From assembly GCF_003752595.1 (NCBI RefSeq), contig NZ_RKIJ01000011.1, positions 365,322-429,321 of the forward strand: DNA of 64,000 nucleotides, read 5' to 3'. The notes under the pieces are model-generated. The model had not been told where the DNA came from. It did no database searches and saw nothing but the letters and a program-made list of their open reading frames with translations. Made by a program: the position numbers and the translations under genes. Position 1 is the stretch's first letter. Every line of letters starts with the position of its first letter. Origin of the DNA: Cellulomonas sp. PhB143 (GTDB lineage Bacteria > Actinomycetota > Actinomycetes > Actinomycetales > Cellulomonadaceae). Below, one piece after another: positions 47,138-56,130 of the stretch.

Positions 47138-47300
47138 TCAACGGCCAAGGACGGTACGCACCGTCGACCCGATCCTTCCCAGGTCGCGCGCGGTGAAGCG
47201 CAGGACGTCGACATGGGGCGTCCTTGCGTCGTCGTCGCACGAGGCCATCCGACCTGATCGGTCGCCCGTGCGGGTCTCGAGATAGACGGCCCGGCGGCGG
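47138..47300 (-). pseudogene. Possible C-terminal remnant of a DUF559-type protein
   Basis: On the minus strand one frame reads AVYLETRTGD and then VDVLRFTARDLGRIGSTV followed by TVLGR and a stop. This pattern resembles the C-terminal end of DUF559 (Vsr-like endonuclease fold) proteins that are common in this group. There is no start and the domain core is missing, so if right it is a vestige. Recognition is by eye and weak. Confidence 0.3.
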
Positions 47301-47347
47301 CCACCGCCTGTGGACAACGTCGAGCAAGGGATCCCCGCCCCACGACG

Positions 47348-47394
47348 ACGGGGTTGGTGCCCGATCAGCGCAGCTGATCCGGCACCAACCCCGT
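47348..47394. terminator. Long bidirectional hairpin
   Basis: Arms of 14 bp (ACGGGGTTGGTGCC) and 7 bp (GATCAGC) pair perfectly, with one C-C mismatch between them and a 3-nt loop. It lies 28 nt after the convergent LLM gene stop and shares ACGGGGTTG with the dispersed repeat. Confidence 0.7.
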
Positions 47395-47422
47395 GCTCGG
47401 CGTCAAAGAGAGGGGGCAGCAG

Positions 47423-48463
47423 TCAGGACTGCAGCTCCGGGACCACCTCGCGCGTGAAGAGGTCCATCGCCGAGCGGTCGTACGCGGCGTCGAGGAAGTA
47501 CGTGATCGCGTACGTCATACCCAGGCCCCGCAGCTCGGTGAGCCGCTCGACGATCTGCTCGGGCGTCCCGACCAGCGGGCCGTTGCGCCACGACTCGATC
47601 TCACCGTCCGCGCTGCCCGGCACCACGCGGCGGTAGTGGTCCTCGACCCAGGCGAGGCGGTCCGCCACCTCGGCCTCGTCCTCGCCGATCACGACGTTGT
47701 AGTTCGCCGACCGGGTGATGGCGTCGAAGTCCGTCCCGACGTCGGCGCAGTGCTCGCGCAGCACCGCCGACTTGTGCGCGAACTCCTCGGGGTCGCCCAC
47801 GAAGTTCGTGTACTGCGCGTACTGCGCCGCGGTGCGCAGGGTCCGCTTCTCGCCGCCGCCCGCGATCCACAGGGGGATGGAGGGGCCGACGTCGTCCCCC
47901 GCGCCGTGCTGCAGCGGCTGCGGGTGGCACAGGGCACCGTCCACCGTGTAGTACTCGCCGGAGAACGTCGCCGAGCCCTCGCGCCATGCCTGCGCCATGA
48001 TCTGCACGCCCTCGTCGAGGGCCTTGAGCCGGTCGCCGGCCCCGGGGAAACCGTAGCCGTAGGCGCGCCACTCGTGCTCGTACCAGCCGGCGCCGATGCC
48101 CATCTCGGTGCGGCCGCCCGAGACGGCGTCGACGGTCGCCGCGACCTTCGCGAGGTAGGCCGGGTTCCGGTAGGCCATGCAGGTGCACATCTGCCCGAGC
48201 CGGACCCGCTCGGTGCTCGCCGCGAACGCCGCCATGAGGGTCCACGCCTCGTGGGTCGCCTCCGTGGTCGGCTCGGGGACCGGGTGGAAGTGGTCGTACA
48301 CCCAGACCGACGCGAACGCGGGACGGTCCCCGGGCAGGCCGTTGCCGGCGAGCGCGGTGTCCGCGTGCCGCGCGAGCGAGCGCATCGTCTCCCACTGGTC
48401 GGAGGGGTCGATGCCGACGAGGTCGTGCCGCCAGCCCTGCGGGATGAAGAGTCCGAATTCCAT
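47423..48463 (-). CDS. LLM-class (luciferase-like) flavin oxidoreductase
   Basis: This 346-residue protein has the bacterial luciferase-like TIM barrel: MEFGLFIPQGW start, VWVYDHFHP, GIGAGWYEHEWRAYG and IPLWIAGGGEKRTLR. Such enzymes use FMN or coenzyme F420; the substrate is unknown. TAGGTT ends 6 nt before the ATG on the minus strand. It splits acpS from nnrE. Confidence 0.88.
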   Translation of the reverse strand: MEFGLFIPQGWRHDLVGIDPSDQWETMRSLARHADTALAGNGLPGDRPAFASVWVYDHFHPVPEPTTEATHEAWTLMAAFAASTERVRLGQMCTCMAYRNPAYLAKVAATVDAVSGGRTEMGIGAGWYEHEWRAYGYGFPGAGDRLKALDEGVQIMAQAWREGSATFSGEYYTVDGALCHPQPLQHGAGDDVGPSIPLWIAGGGEKRTLRTAAQYAQYTNFVGDPEEFAHKSAVLREHCADVGTDFDAITRSANYNVVIGEDEAEVADRLAWVEDHYRRVVPGSADGEIESWRNGPLVGTPEQIVERLTELRGLGMTYAITYFLDAAYDRSAMDLFTREVVPELQS

Positions 48464-48550
48464 GGCCCCAACCTAACGTGCGCGTCCCCGGCCGACCCGG
48501 CGGGACGGCGCGGTTGCGCGCGCCGGCGGCGGTGCGGGCAGGATGGGCGC

Positions 48551-50263
48551 ATGATCGAAGCCTGGTCCGCCGAGGACGTCCGAGCCGCCGAGGTCCCGCT
48601 GCTGGAGAGCGGCGTGCCGCTGATGCAGATGGCCGCGTTCATGCTCGCCACGACGTCGACCCCGGCGCTGCTGCCCACGGGCAGCGGCGAGGAGCTCGAC
48701 GCGCTGCCCGGGGTCCGGGTGGCGCTGCTGGTGGGCAGCGGCGCCAACGGCGGCGACGCGCTGCACGCGGGGGCCGTGCTCGCCTCGCGGGAGGCCGACG
48801 TCGTCGCCGCGTGCATCAGCGAGCGTGTCCACCCGGAGGGCCTCGAGGCCCTGCGCGAGGCGGGCGGGCGCGTCGTCGACCTGTCCGCCGGCCCGACGAG
48901 CCCGGACTGGTCGAGCACGATCGCCGACGTCCTGGCCTGCGACCTCGTGTTCGACGGGCTGGTCGGCATCGGGGCGACGGGGCCGCTGCGCGGCGTGGCG
49001 CTGGAGCTCGTGCGCTCGCTGACCGGCGCCGACGAGCTCGCCCGCACCCTCGAGGTGGCCCGCACCAGCACCAGCACCGGCCCGGGACGCGCCCGCAAGG
49101 GGACGGCCATCGCGACGCTCGGGGGCGGCCCGCGGACCGGGCGCACGGAGCGCCCGCGCCCGGTCGTCGTCGCGGTGGACGCCCCGAGCGGCATCGGGGT
49201 GGACGACGGCACGGTGGGCGGGCCCGTCCTCCCGGCCGACGTCACGCTGACCTTCGGTGCGACCAAGCCGGGGCTCCTGCTCCCGCCGGCCGCCCACCTC
49301 GCCGGCGACGTGCACTTCGTGGACCTCGGCCTGAGCCAGCCCATCGCCGAGCAGGGCGCCGAACCGGTCCTGCGGCGACTCGAGCTCGGTGACGTCGCGG
49401 ACCTGTGGCCGGTCCCCGGGCCGACGGACGACAAGTACTCTCGCGGCGTGCTCGGCGTCGTCGCCGGCACGCCCACCTACCCGGGCGCGGCCGTCCTCGT
49501 GACAACCGCGGCCGTGCGCACCGGTGCGGGGATGGTCCGCTACGTCGGGCCCGACGCCGTGGCGGCGTCCGTCCTCGCGGCGCGCCCCGAGGTCGTGCCC
49601 GCCGAGGGCCGGGTGCAGGCGTGGACGGTCGGCCCGGGGCTGCCGGGCGAGGGCGCGGGCGACGACGCGGGCCAGCTCGCCCGTGCCCGCGAGGCGCTCG
49701 ACGCCGCTGCGGGGGATCCCGACCAGGACCGCGCACCCGTGCCCGTCGTCGTCGACGCCGGGGCGCTGGACCTCGTGGCGACGCGCGTGCAGGACGGCGG
49801 GCGCCTGTCGGCGCACGTGGTCCTGACCCCGCACGCGGGAGAGCTGTCGCGCCTGCTGCGCGCGCTCGGTGAGCGCGCGGGCCGCGACGAGGTCGAGGCG
49901 GAGCCGCTGCGGCACGCCCGGCGCGCGCACGAGCTGACCGGCGCGACGGTGCTGCTCAAGGGCGGCGTGACCGTCGTCGTCGGCCCGGGGGTCGTGTACT
50001 CGCAGGCCGACGCGTCCGGCTGGGTCGCGACCGCGGGCTCCGGCGACGTGCTCTCGGGGATCCTCGGCACGCTGCTGGCCGCGTACCCCCAGGAGTGCGT
50101 CGACGAGCCGGACCTCGCGGCGCGGCTCGCGGCGGCGGCCTCCCTGGTGCACGGCGTCGCGGGCGGCGCGGCGAACCCGGGCGGCCCCGTCTCGGCGCTG
50201 GACGTGGCGCGCGCCGTGCCCGCCGTGGTGGCGGAGCTGCTGCGCGACGACGAGGACGAGTGA
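48551..50263 (+). CDS. nnrE/nnrD: Bifunctional NAD(P)HX epimerase / ADP-dependent dehydratase
   Basis: This 570-residue fusion repairs hydrated NAD(P)H. The N-terminal epimerase half (about 1-275) has GSGANGGDALHAG and FDGLVGIGATGPLRG and a VVAVDAPSGIGVDDG motif; the C-terminal dehydratase half has TPHAGELSRLL and TAGSGDVLSGILG. An unusual Ser/Thr/Gly/Arg-rich insert lies near residues 165-195 of the epimerase half. CAGGAT ends 6 nt before the ATG. It overlaps the next gene by 4 nt. Confidence 0.93.
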   Translation: MIEAWSAEDVRAAEVPLLESGVPLMQMAAFMLATTSTPALLPTGSGEELDALPGVRVALLVGSGANGGDALHAGAVLASREADVVAACISERVHPEGLEALREAGGRVVDLSAGPTSPDWSSTIADVLACDLVFDGLVGIGATGPLRGVALELVRSLTGADELARTLEVARTSTSTGPGRARKGTAIATLGGGPRTGRTERPRPVVVAVDAPSGIGVDDGTVGGPVLPADVTLTFGATKPGLLLPPAAHLAGDVHFVDLGLSQPIAEQGAEPVLRRLELGDVADLWPVPGPTDDKYSRGVLGVVAGTPTYPGAAVLVTTAAVRTGAGMVRYVGPDAVAASVLAARPEVVPAEGRVQAWTVGPGLPGEGAGDDAGQLARAREALDAAAGDPDQDRAPVPVVVDAGALDLVATRVQDGGRLSAHVVLTPHAGELSRLLRALGERAGRDEVEAEPLRHARRAHELTGATVLLKGGVTVVVGPGVVYSQADASGWVATAGSGDVLSGILGTLLAAYPQECVDEPDLAARLAAAASLVHGVAGGAANPGGPVSALDVARAVPAVVAELLRDDEDE

Positions 50264-50973
50264 GCGCCGTCCTCCGCCTGCCCGACGGCGCGGCGGCGCC
50301 GGCTCTCGCGGGCCGCGCGGCCGCGCTGCTGGCGGCGGGACGCGGGCGCCGCGTGCTCGTCGGGGTCGTCGGCGCACCCGGGGCGGGCAAGTCGACCCTC
50401 GCCTCCGCGGTGGCGGACGAGCTGGTCGAGGGGGCACCGGCGCGCCCGGCGCGACGCGCCGTCGTCGTGCCGATGGACGGGTTCCACCTCGCCGACGCCG
50501 AGCTGGTGCGCCTCGGGCGCCGCGACCGCAAGGGTGCCCCCGACACGTTCGACGCCGAGGGGTTCGTCGCGCTGCTGCGCCGCCTGCGCGAGGACGCGCC
50601 CGGGCCGGTGTACGCGCCGGAGTTCCGCCGCGAGGTCGAGGACCCGGTCGCGGGAGCGGTCCGCGTGGACCGCGAGGTGCGGGTCGTGGTCGTCGAGGGC
50701 AACTACCTCCTGCTCGGGGAGCGCTGGGCGCCGGTCCGCGACCTGCTCGACGAGACCTGGTTCGTCGACCTGCCCGACGACGTCCGCCGGGCCCGGCTGG
50801 TCGCGCGCCACACGGCGCACGGCAAGGCGCCGGGCGACGCGAAGGCGTGGGTCCTCGGCCCCGACGAGACGAACGCGCGGCTGGTCGCGGCGACGCGGGA
50901 GCGGGCAGACGTCGTCGTCCGCCTCGGCGCCGCCGGCGCGGCGCCGGCAGCGCAGGCTCCGCCGGTACGGTGA
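50260..50973 (+). CDS. P-loop nucleoside/sugar kinase family protein
   Basis: This 237-residue protein has a Walker A loop GAPGAGKST, VVVPMDGFHLADAEL with the DGFH motif, and VVVEGNYLLL, the pattern of the uridine kinase/pantothenate kinase-like superfamily that includes fructose and nucleoside kinases. Substrate unknown. GTG at 50260 overlaps nnrE by 4 nt. Confidence 0.85.
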   Translation: MSAVLRLPDGAAAPALAGRAAALLAAGRGRRVLVGVVGAPGAGKSTLASAVADELVEGAPARPARRAVVVPMDGFHLADAELVRLGRRDRKGAPDTFDAEGFVALLRRLREDAPGPVYAPEFRREVEDPVAGAVRVDREVRVVVVEGNYLLLGERWAPVRDLLDETWFVDLPDDVRRARLVARHTAHGKAPGDAKAWVLGPDETNARLVAATRERADVVVRLGAAGAAPAAQAPPVR

Positions 50974-50976
50974 GGC

Positions 50977-51960
50977 GTGGCCGCCCGACGTACGACCCGT
51001 CACCGGGCGCTGGTCCCGCCGCTGCGCGACGGGCTCGACCCGACCCGTGTCGTGCTGCCCGCCGCCGGCGCGCCCGGCGACCCGGACGACGCGTCCGGCG
51101 GTGCGCCGGGGCCCGCGACCGTCGTCGGGCACCTGCTGGCCCGGTTCCCGCGGGACGCCGAGCGCCTGACGGAGAAGGTGGCGGCGGGCGAGGTCCTGGA
51201 CCAGCTGCTGGCGCCCGTCACGGAACGCACCCCCTACCGGGCGGGCGCCGTGGTCTGGCTGTACCGCGACCCCCCGGCGGGGGAGCCGCACGTGCCCTTC
51301 GACGTGGAGGTCCTGCACCGCGACGAGAACCTGCTCGTGGTCGACAAGCCGCACTTCCTGGCGACCATGCCGCGCGGGTCGTGGGTGACGCAGTCCGTGC
51401 TCGTGCGGCTGCGCCGCGAGCTCGACCTGCCCGGCCTCGCGCCCGCGCACCGGCTCGACCGCGCCACGGCCGGGGTGCTGGTGCTGACGGTGCGCCGCGA
51501 GGCGCGCGGGGCGTACCAGACCCTGTTCGCGAACCGGGAGGTCCGCAAGGAGTACGCGGCCGTGGCGCCGTTCGACCCCGCGCTCGAGCTCCCGGCGACC
51601 GTGCGCAGCCGCATCCTCAAGGTGCGGGGCACCCCCCGGGCGTACGAGGTCCCGGGGGAGCCCAACGCCGAGAGCCGGGTCGAGCTCGAGGCGGTCGACG
51701 AGACACGCGGCCTCGCGGGCTACCGCCTGACCCCGCGCACCGGCAGGACCCACCAGCTGCGGCTGCACATGCACGGGCTCGGCGTGCCGATCCTCGGCGA
51801 CGACTTCTTCCCCGAGCTGCGCGAGCGCGCGCCCGACGACTTCTCGGAACCGCTGCAGCTGCTGGCACGGTCCCTCGAGCTCACCGACCCGTTCACCGGC
51901 GAACGCCGGCGGTTCGTGTCGCGGCGCACGCTGGAACGCTGGCCCGGGCCCGGCCGGTGA
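50977..51960 (+). CDS. RluA-family pseudouridine synthase
   Basis: This 327-residue protein has the RluA catalytic motif AHRLDRATAGVLVLT (Asp) and the binding segment GRTHQLRLHMHGLGVPILGD. An N-terminal region of about 110 residues precedes the catalytic domain. The exact RNA target cannot be told. TACGGT ends 5 nt before the GTG at 50977, inside the previous gene. Confidence 0.9.
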   Translation: MAARRTTRHRALVPPLRDGLDPTRVVLPAAGAPGDPDDASGGAPGPATVVGHLLARFPRDAERLTEKVAAGEVLDQLLAPVTERTPYRAGAVVWLYRDPPAGEPHVPFDVEVLHRDENLLVVDKPHFLATMPRGSWVTQSVLVRLRRELDLPGLAPAHRLDRATAGVLVLTVRREARGAYQTLFANREVRKEYAAVAPFDPALELPATVRSRILKVRGTPRAYEVPGEPNAESRVELEAVDETRGLAGYRLTPRTGRTHQLRLHMHGLGVPILGDDFFPELRERAPDDFSEPLQLLARSLELTDPFTGERRRFVSRRTLERWPGPGR

Positions 51961-51973
51961 GAGAATCGGGCGC

Positions 51974-53272
51974 GTGAGCACCGCGCCCGACGACCTCCCG
52001 GCCCGCGCCGACCATCCCGGCGACGACGCGCCGCCCGCGCGCGCCGTCGTCGACCTCGACGCGATCGCCGGCAACGTCCGGGCCCTCGCGTCCGCGGCAC
52101 CCACCGCGCACGTGATGGCGGTCGTCAAGGCCGACGCCTACGGCCACGGCCTCGTGCCCTCGGCGCGCGCCGCGCTCGCCGGCGGCGCCACCTGGCTCGG
52201 CGTCGCCCAGGTCCCGGAGGCCGTCGCGCTGCGCACCGCGGGCGTCGCGCCCTGCGAGGCGCGCGTCCTGACCTGGCTGTACGCGCCCGGCGCGCCGCTC
52301 GCGGCGGCGCTCGCGGCGGACGTGGACGTCTCGGTGCACGCGGGCTGGGCCCTGGCGGAGGTGGTCGCGGCGGCGCGCGCCACCGGCCGGACGGCGCGCG
52401 TGCACCTCAAGGTCGACACGGGCCTGGGGCGCAACGGCCTGATGCCCGCGGACCTGGCGCGGCTGCTGCCCGACGCCGTCGCGGCGGAGCGGGAAGGCGT
52501 CGTCCGGGTCGTGGGGGTCTGGTCGCACCTCGCGTTCGCCGACGAGCCGGCCCACCCCACGGTGCTGGGCCAGGCCGAGGTGTTCGACGACGCCGTCCGG
52601 CTCGTGGAGCAGGCCTGCGCCGGTCTCGAGGTGCGCCACCTCGCGAACTCCGCGGCGACGCTCACCGCGCCGCGCATGCACTACGACCTCGTGCGGCCGG
52701 GCATCGCGGTGTACGGGCTCTCGCCCGTCCCGGAGCTCGGCGGGCCCGGCGACTACGGGCTGACGCCCGCGATGACGCTCGAGGCCCGCCTGGCCAACGT
52801 CAAGCGCGTCGACGCGGGGCAGGGTGTCTCGTACGCCCACCGGTACACGACCACGCAGGCGACGACCCTCGGCGTCGTGCCCCTCGGGTACGCCGACGGC
52901 GTCCCGCGCCACGCGTCCGGCGACCTCCCGGCGCACCCGGGAGGGCCGGTGCTGGTCGGGGGCGGTCCGGACGAGCTCGGGTCCGACGGCGCGGCCCGGG
53001 TCGTGCGGGTCGCCGGGCGGGTGTGCATGGACCAGCTCGTCCTGGACCTCGGGCCCTACGCCACCGAGCGCGCCGGCGACGTCGTGACGCTGTTCGGGCC
53101 CGGCGCGGGCCTCGCACGCGGGGGGGCGCCCACCGCGCAGGACTGGGCGGACGCCGCCGGGACCATCAGCTATGAGATCGTCACCCGGGTCGGGGCCCGG
53201 GTGCCCCGGGTGCACGTCCGTGGCGGCGTGACGGAGACCGAGACCGAGACCGAGAAGGAGTGGCTGTCGTGA
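51974..53272 (+). CDS. alr: Alanine racemase
   Basis: This 432-residue PLP enzyme makes D-alanine for peptidoglycan. Lys52 in VVKADAYGHG binds PLP; Tyr287 in SYAHRYTT is the second catalytic base; the GRVCMDQ segment is present. The C-terminus ends in a Thr/Glu repeat coded by tandem GAGACC units. GTG at 51974 follows GAGAAT by 7 nt. Its stop overlaps the tsaE GTG (GTGA). Confidence 0.95.
   Translation: MSTAPDDLPARADHPGDDAPPARAVVDLDAIAGNVRALASAAPTAHVMAVVKADAYGHGLVPSARAALAGGATWLGVAQVPEAVALRTAGVAPCEARVLTWLYAPGAPLAAALAADVDVSVHAGWALAEVVAAARATGRTARVHLKVDTGLGRNGLMPADLARLLPDAVAAEREGVVRVVGVWSHLAFADEPAHPTVLGQAEVFDDAVRLVEQACAGLEVRHLANSAATLTAPRMHYDLVRPGIAVYGLSPVPELGGPGDYGLTPAMTLEARLANVKRVDAGQGVSYAHRYTTTQATTLGVVPLGYADGVPRHASGDLPAHPGGPVLVGGGPDELGSDGAARVVRVAGRVCMDQLVLDLGPYATERAGDVVTLFGPGAGLARGGAPTAQDWADAAGTISYEIVTRVGARVPRVHVRGGVTETETETEKEWLS
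53233..53254 (+). repeat. Hexanucleotide tandem repeat at the alr/tsaE junction
   Basis: Three to four GAGACC units encode the TETETE end of Alr and run into the GAGAAGGAG ribosome-binding site of tsaE. Confidence 0.75.
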
Positions 53273-53781
53273 ACGAGCCGAGGACGACGTCGGTGGACCT
53301 GCCCGACGCCGACGCGACGCGGGAGCTCGGGCGCCGCCTCGCGGGCGAGCTGCGCGCGGGCGACCTGGTGGTCCTCACGGGCGACCTGGGCGCGGGCAAG
53401 ACGACCCTCACGCAGGGCATCGGCGCGGGCCTGGGCATCCGCGGGCAGGTCGCCTCGCCGACGTTCATCGTGGCCCGCGAGCACCCGCCGCTCGCGGGCG
53501 GGCCCGCCCTGGTGCACGTGGACGCGTACCGGCTGGGCGGCCTCGACGAGCTGGACGCCCTCGACCTGGACTCGTCGCTCGACGAGGCCGTGACGGTGGT
53601 CGAGTGGGGCGGCGGCCTCGCCGAGGCGCTGGCCGAGGACCGGCTGGAGGTGGCGGTCGAGCGTCCTCGCGGCGGAGTCGCCGAGGGCGAGCAGGACCTC
53701 GAGGCGGGGGTGCGCCACGTGCGCCTGCGCGCGCTCGGGCGGCGCTGGGCGGACGTCGACCTGGAGCGTCTGGTGCGCTGA
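53269..53781 (+). CDS. tsaE: tRNA t6A synthesis ATPase TsaE
   Basis: This 170-residue protein has the P-loop GDLGAGKTTLTQG, the SPTFIV motif and HVDAYRL, as in TsaE, which drives the TsaBD(E) complex in making threonylcarbamoyl-adenosine at tRNA position 37. I choose GTG at 53269, which overlaps the alr stop and lies 8 nt from GAGAAGGAG; a GTG at 53260 is also possible. Confidence 0.93.
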   Translation: MNEPRTTSVDLPDADATRELGRRLAGELRAGDLVVLTGDLGAGKTTLTQGIGAGLGIRGQVASPTFIVAREHPPLAGGPALVHVDAYRLGGLDELDALDLDSSLDEAVTVVEWGGGLAEALAEDRLEVAVERPRGGVAEGEQDLEAGVRHVRLRALGRRWADVDLERLVR

Positions 53782-53804
53782 GCCCCGCGCCGTATCCTGG
53801 CGGG

Positions 53805-54533
53805 GTGATCCTGTCGATCGACACCTCCGCAGCCGTGGCGGCCGCGCTCCTCGACGACGACGGTGCGCGGCTCGCGTCCGGCGTCGTGCACGAGCAGCGC
53901 CGGCACGCCGAGCTCCTCGCCCCGATGATCGTGGACCTCCTCGCCCAGGTCGGCGCCGCGCCGTCGGACGTCACGACGGTCGTCGCGGGCACCGGCCCCG
54001 CCCCCTACACGGGGCTGCGCGTCGGGCTGGTCACCGCGCGGACCTACGCGCTCGCGCGCGGCGCGACGCTGCTCGGGGCGGCGAGTCTCGACGCGGTGGC
54101 CGCGCAGGCGGTCTCCGACCTCGGACTGCGCGCCGGGGACGCCGTCCTCGCGACGAGCGACGCGCGGCGTCGGCAGGTCTACTGGGCACGCTTCCTCGTC
54201 CGCGCGCACGAGGGGCCCTACGGCGCTCCCGTCCTGGAGCGCACCGACGGGTACGACGTCGGGCCGGCCGCCGACCTGGCGGGGCTCGCGGACGGCGCGA
54301 CCGTCGTCGGGCAGGGTGCGGCGCTGTACCCCGACGTCCTCGACGCGGCCGACGACGCCCCGCTCGTCCCGGACCCCGTCGTCCTCGCGCGCCTCGCGCT
54401 CGCGCGGCGGGACGCGGGCGAGGAGGTCGGCACGGCGCCGTTGTACCTGCGCCGGCCCGACGTCCAGGTGCCGGCCCCGCGCAAGCGTGCGATCGCCGTC
54501 GGCGGCCCGGCCGACGAGGGGTCTGTGCCGTGA
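53805..54533 (+). CDS. tsaB: tRNA t6A synthesis protein TsaB
   Basis: This 242-residue ASKHA-fold protein begins ILSIDTSAAVAAALL and has GTGPAPYTGLRVGL, typical of TsaB, the partner of TsaD. TATCCT ends 6 nt before the GTG, so it probably also has its own leaderless promoter. Its stop overlaps the rimI GTG by 4 nt. Confidence 0.93.
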   Translation: MILSIDTSAAVAAALLDDDGARLASGVVHEQRRHAELLAPMIVDLLAQVGAAPSDVTTVVAGTGPAPYTGLRVGLVTARTYALARGATLLGAASLDAVAAQAVSDLGLRAGDAVLATSDARRRQVYWARFLVRAHEGPYGAPVLERTDGYDVGPAADLAGLADGATVVGQGAALYPDVLDAADDAPLVPDPVVLARLALARRDAGEEVGTAPLYLRRPDVQVPAPRKRAIAVGGPADEGSVP

Positions 54534-55207
54534 CGACCCGGGACGCGGGCGCGGGCGCGCCGCCCGGTGAGGCGGCCCCCGCGTACGGCACGGCGCCCGA
54601 GGACCGGCGTACGCCGTACGAGATCCGCCTGCGGCCGCTGGAGGCCCGCGACCTGCGGCGCGTCGAGCGGCTCGAGCAGCAGCTCTTCGGACGCGGGGCG
54701 TGGAGCTACGCGATGCTCGCCGAGGAGCTCGGGGGCCTGGGCCGCTGGTACGTCGCGGCCGAGCCGGTGCGGCCGTACGCCGCGGGACCCCAGGAGGTCG
54801 TCGGGTACGCGGGGCTGTGGTTCGACGGCGAGGTCGTCCAGGTCATGACGATCGGCGTCGACCCGGAGCTCCAGCAGCGGGGCGTCGGGCGCACGCTGCT
54901 CGAGGCGCTCCTGGCCCGGGCGCGGGTGCTGCGCGCGGAGGCGGTCCTCCTGGAGGTCGCCGTCGACAACGCGCCGGCGCTGCGCCTGTACGAGGGGTAC
55001 GGGTTCGTCCGGCTCGGCGTGCGGCGCAAGTACTACTGGCCCGAGGGGACGGACGCCTACACGATGCGGCTCGAGCTGGCCCCGCCCGAGGGGGTCGCCT
55101 CGCCCGGGGCGGCGGACCGGGCGGCGCGGGCCGTGCCGGTGGCGGGCGGACCGCCCGCGGGGCGGCGCCCGGGAACCGCCGGCGCCCCGGGGCCGGTGGG
55201 CGCGTGA
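54530..55207 (+). CDS. rimI: Ribosomal protein S18-alanine N-acetyltransferase-like GNAT
   Basis: This 225-residue protein has a GNAT fold with the acetyl-CoA loop VDPELQQRGVGRTLLEALL and YEGYGFVRLGVRRKYY, as in RimI. It lies inside the tsa cluster as in most bacteria. About 30 extra residues lead and 40 Pro/Gly/Ala-rich residues trail the fold; RimI is usually about 150 residues. Confidence 0.88.
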   Translation: MTTRDAGAGAPPGEAAPAYGTAPEDRRTPYEIRLRPLEARDLRRVERLEQQLFGRGAWSYAMLAEELGGLGRWYVAAEPVRPYAAGPQEVVGYAGLWFDGEVVQVMTIGVDPELQQRGVGRTLLEALLARARVLRAEAVLLEVAVDNAPALRLYEGYGFVRLGVRRKYYWPEGTDAYTMRLELAPPEGVASPGAADRAARAVPVAGGPPAGRRPGTAGAPGPVGA

Positions 55208-56106
55208 GCGCGCGCGAGCAGGTGCTGGTGGGCGTCGCGGCGCTCGCCCGCGCTCTGGGCGTGGCGCCGGGGTACCCCGACCGCGCCGCGTCCTCGCAGG
55301 TCCGTCCCCTGCCGCCCGGCGCGCCGGTGCTCCTCGACGTGCGGTGGGCGCTCGGGCGGGACGACGGCTTCGAGAGCTATCTGGAGGCCCACGTCCCGGG
55401 CGCCGTCTACGTCGACCTGGAGACCGAGCTCGCCGCACCGGCGAGCCGGTCCGCGGGACGTCACCCGCTCCCGGCCGCCGACGACCTGGAGGCGGCCGCG
55501 CGGCGCTGGGGCGTGGGCCCGGCGACGCCAGTGGTCGCGTACGACGCGGTCGGGGGCATGTCCGCCGCCCGCGCCTGGTGGCTCCTGCGCTGGGCCGGGC
55601 ACGCCGACGTGCGGATGCTCGACGGCGGCATCGCGGCGTGGCGGCGAGCCGGCCTGCCCACGGAGCGGTACGACGTCACGCCGGAGCGCGGCGACGTCGT
55701 CGTGCGCCCGGGGTCGGTGCCCGTGCTTGACGCGGACGGCGCGGCGCGGGTCGCGTCGTCGGGCCTGCTGCTCGACGCGCGGGCGACCGAGCGGTTCCGC
55801 GGGGAGGTCGAGCCCGTCGACCTGCGTGCCGGGCACGTGCCCGGGGCCGTGAGCGCGCCGACGGCGGCGAACCTCGCCGACGACGGGACCTTCCTGCCGG
55901 ACGACGCGCTGCGGGCGCGGTTCGCCGCGCTCGGCGTGGGGGACGCGCCGCCGCTCGGGGTGTACTGCGGGTCCGGCGTCACCGCGGCGCACGAGGCGGC
56001 GGCGCTCGCGGCGGTCGGCGTCGAGGCGGCGCTGTACCCGGGCTCGTGGTCGCAGTGGTCGGGCGACCCGCGGCGCCCGGTCGCGACGGGCGCCTCGGGC
56101 GCCTGA
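55204..56106 (+). CDS. Sulfurtransferase with two rhodanese domains
   Basis: This 300-residue protein has two rhodanese-like domains. The catalytic Cys255 is in YCGSGVTA, the loop type of 3-mercaptopyruvate sulfurtransferases. The first domain has ARAWWLLRWAGH and LDGG motifs. GTG at 55204 overlaps the rimI stop by 4 nt, so it is coupled into the tsa operon, between rimI and tsaD. Confidence 0.92.
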   Translation: MSAREQVLVGVAALARALGVAPGYPDRAASSQVRPLPPGAPVLLDVRWALGRDDGFESYLEAHVPGAVYVDLETELAAPASRSAGRHPLPAADDLEAAARRWGVGPATPVVAYDAVGGMSAARAWWLLRWAGHADVRMLDGGIAAWRRAGLPTERYDVTPERGDVVVRPGSVPVLDADGAARVASSGLLLDARATERFRGEVEPVDLRAGHVPGAVSAPTAANLADDGTFLPDDALRARFAALGVGDAPPLGVYCGSGVTAAHEAAALAAVGVEAALYPGSWSQWSGDPRRPVATGASGA

Positions 56107-56130
56107 CCCTCCCCGAAGCCGCCCGACACC

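Larger units (their letters stand above)
47012..47422. other. Gene-poor, repeat-rich gap
   Basis: This 411-nt gap separates acpS from the convergent LLM gene. It holds an 18-bp inverted repeat (47036-47053 with 47105-47122), the second copy of the dispersed repeat, a possible gene remnant on the minus strand (47138-47300) and a long bidirectional hairpin (47348-47394). No intact gene is supported. Confidence 0.6.
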
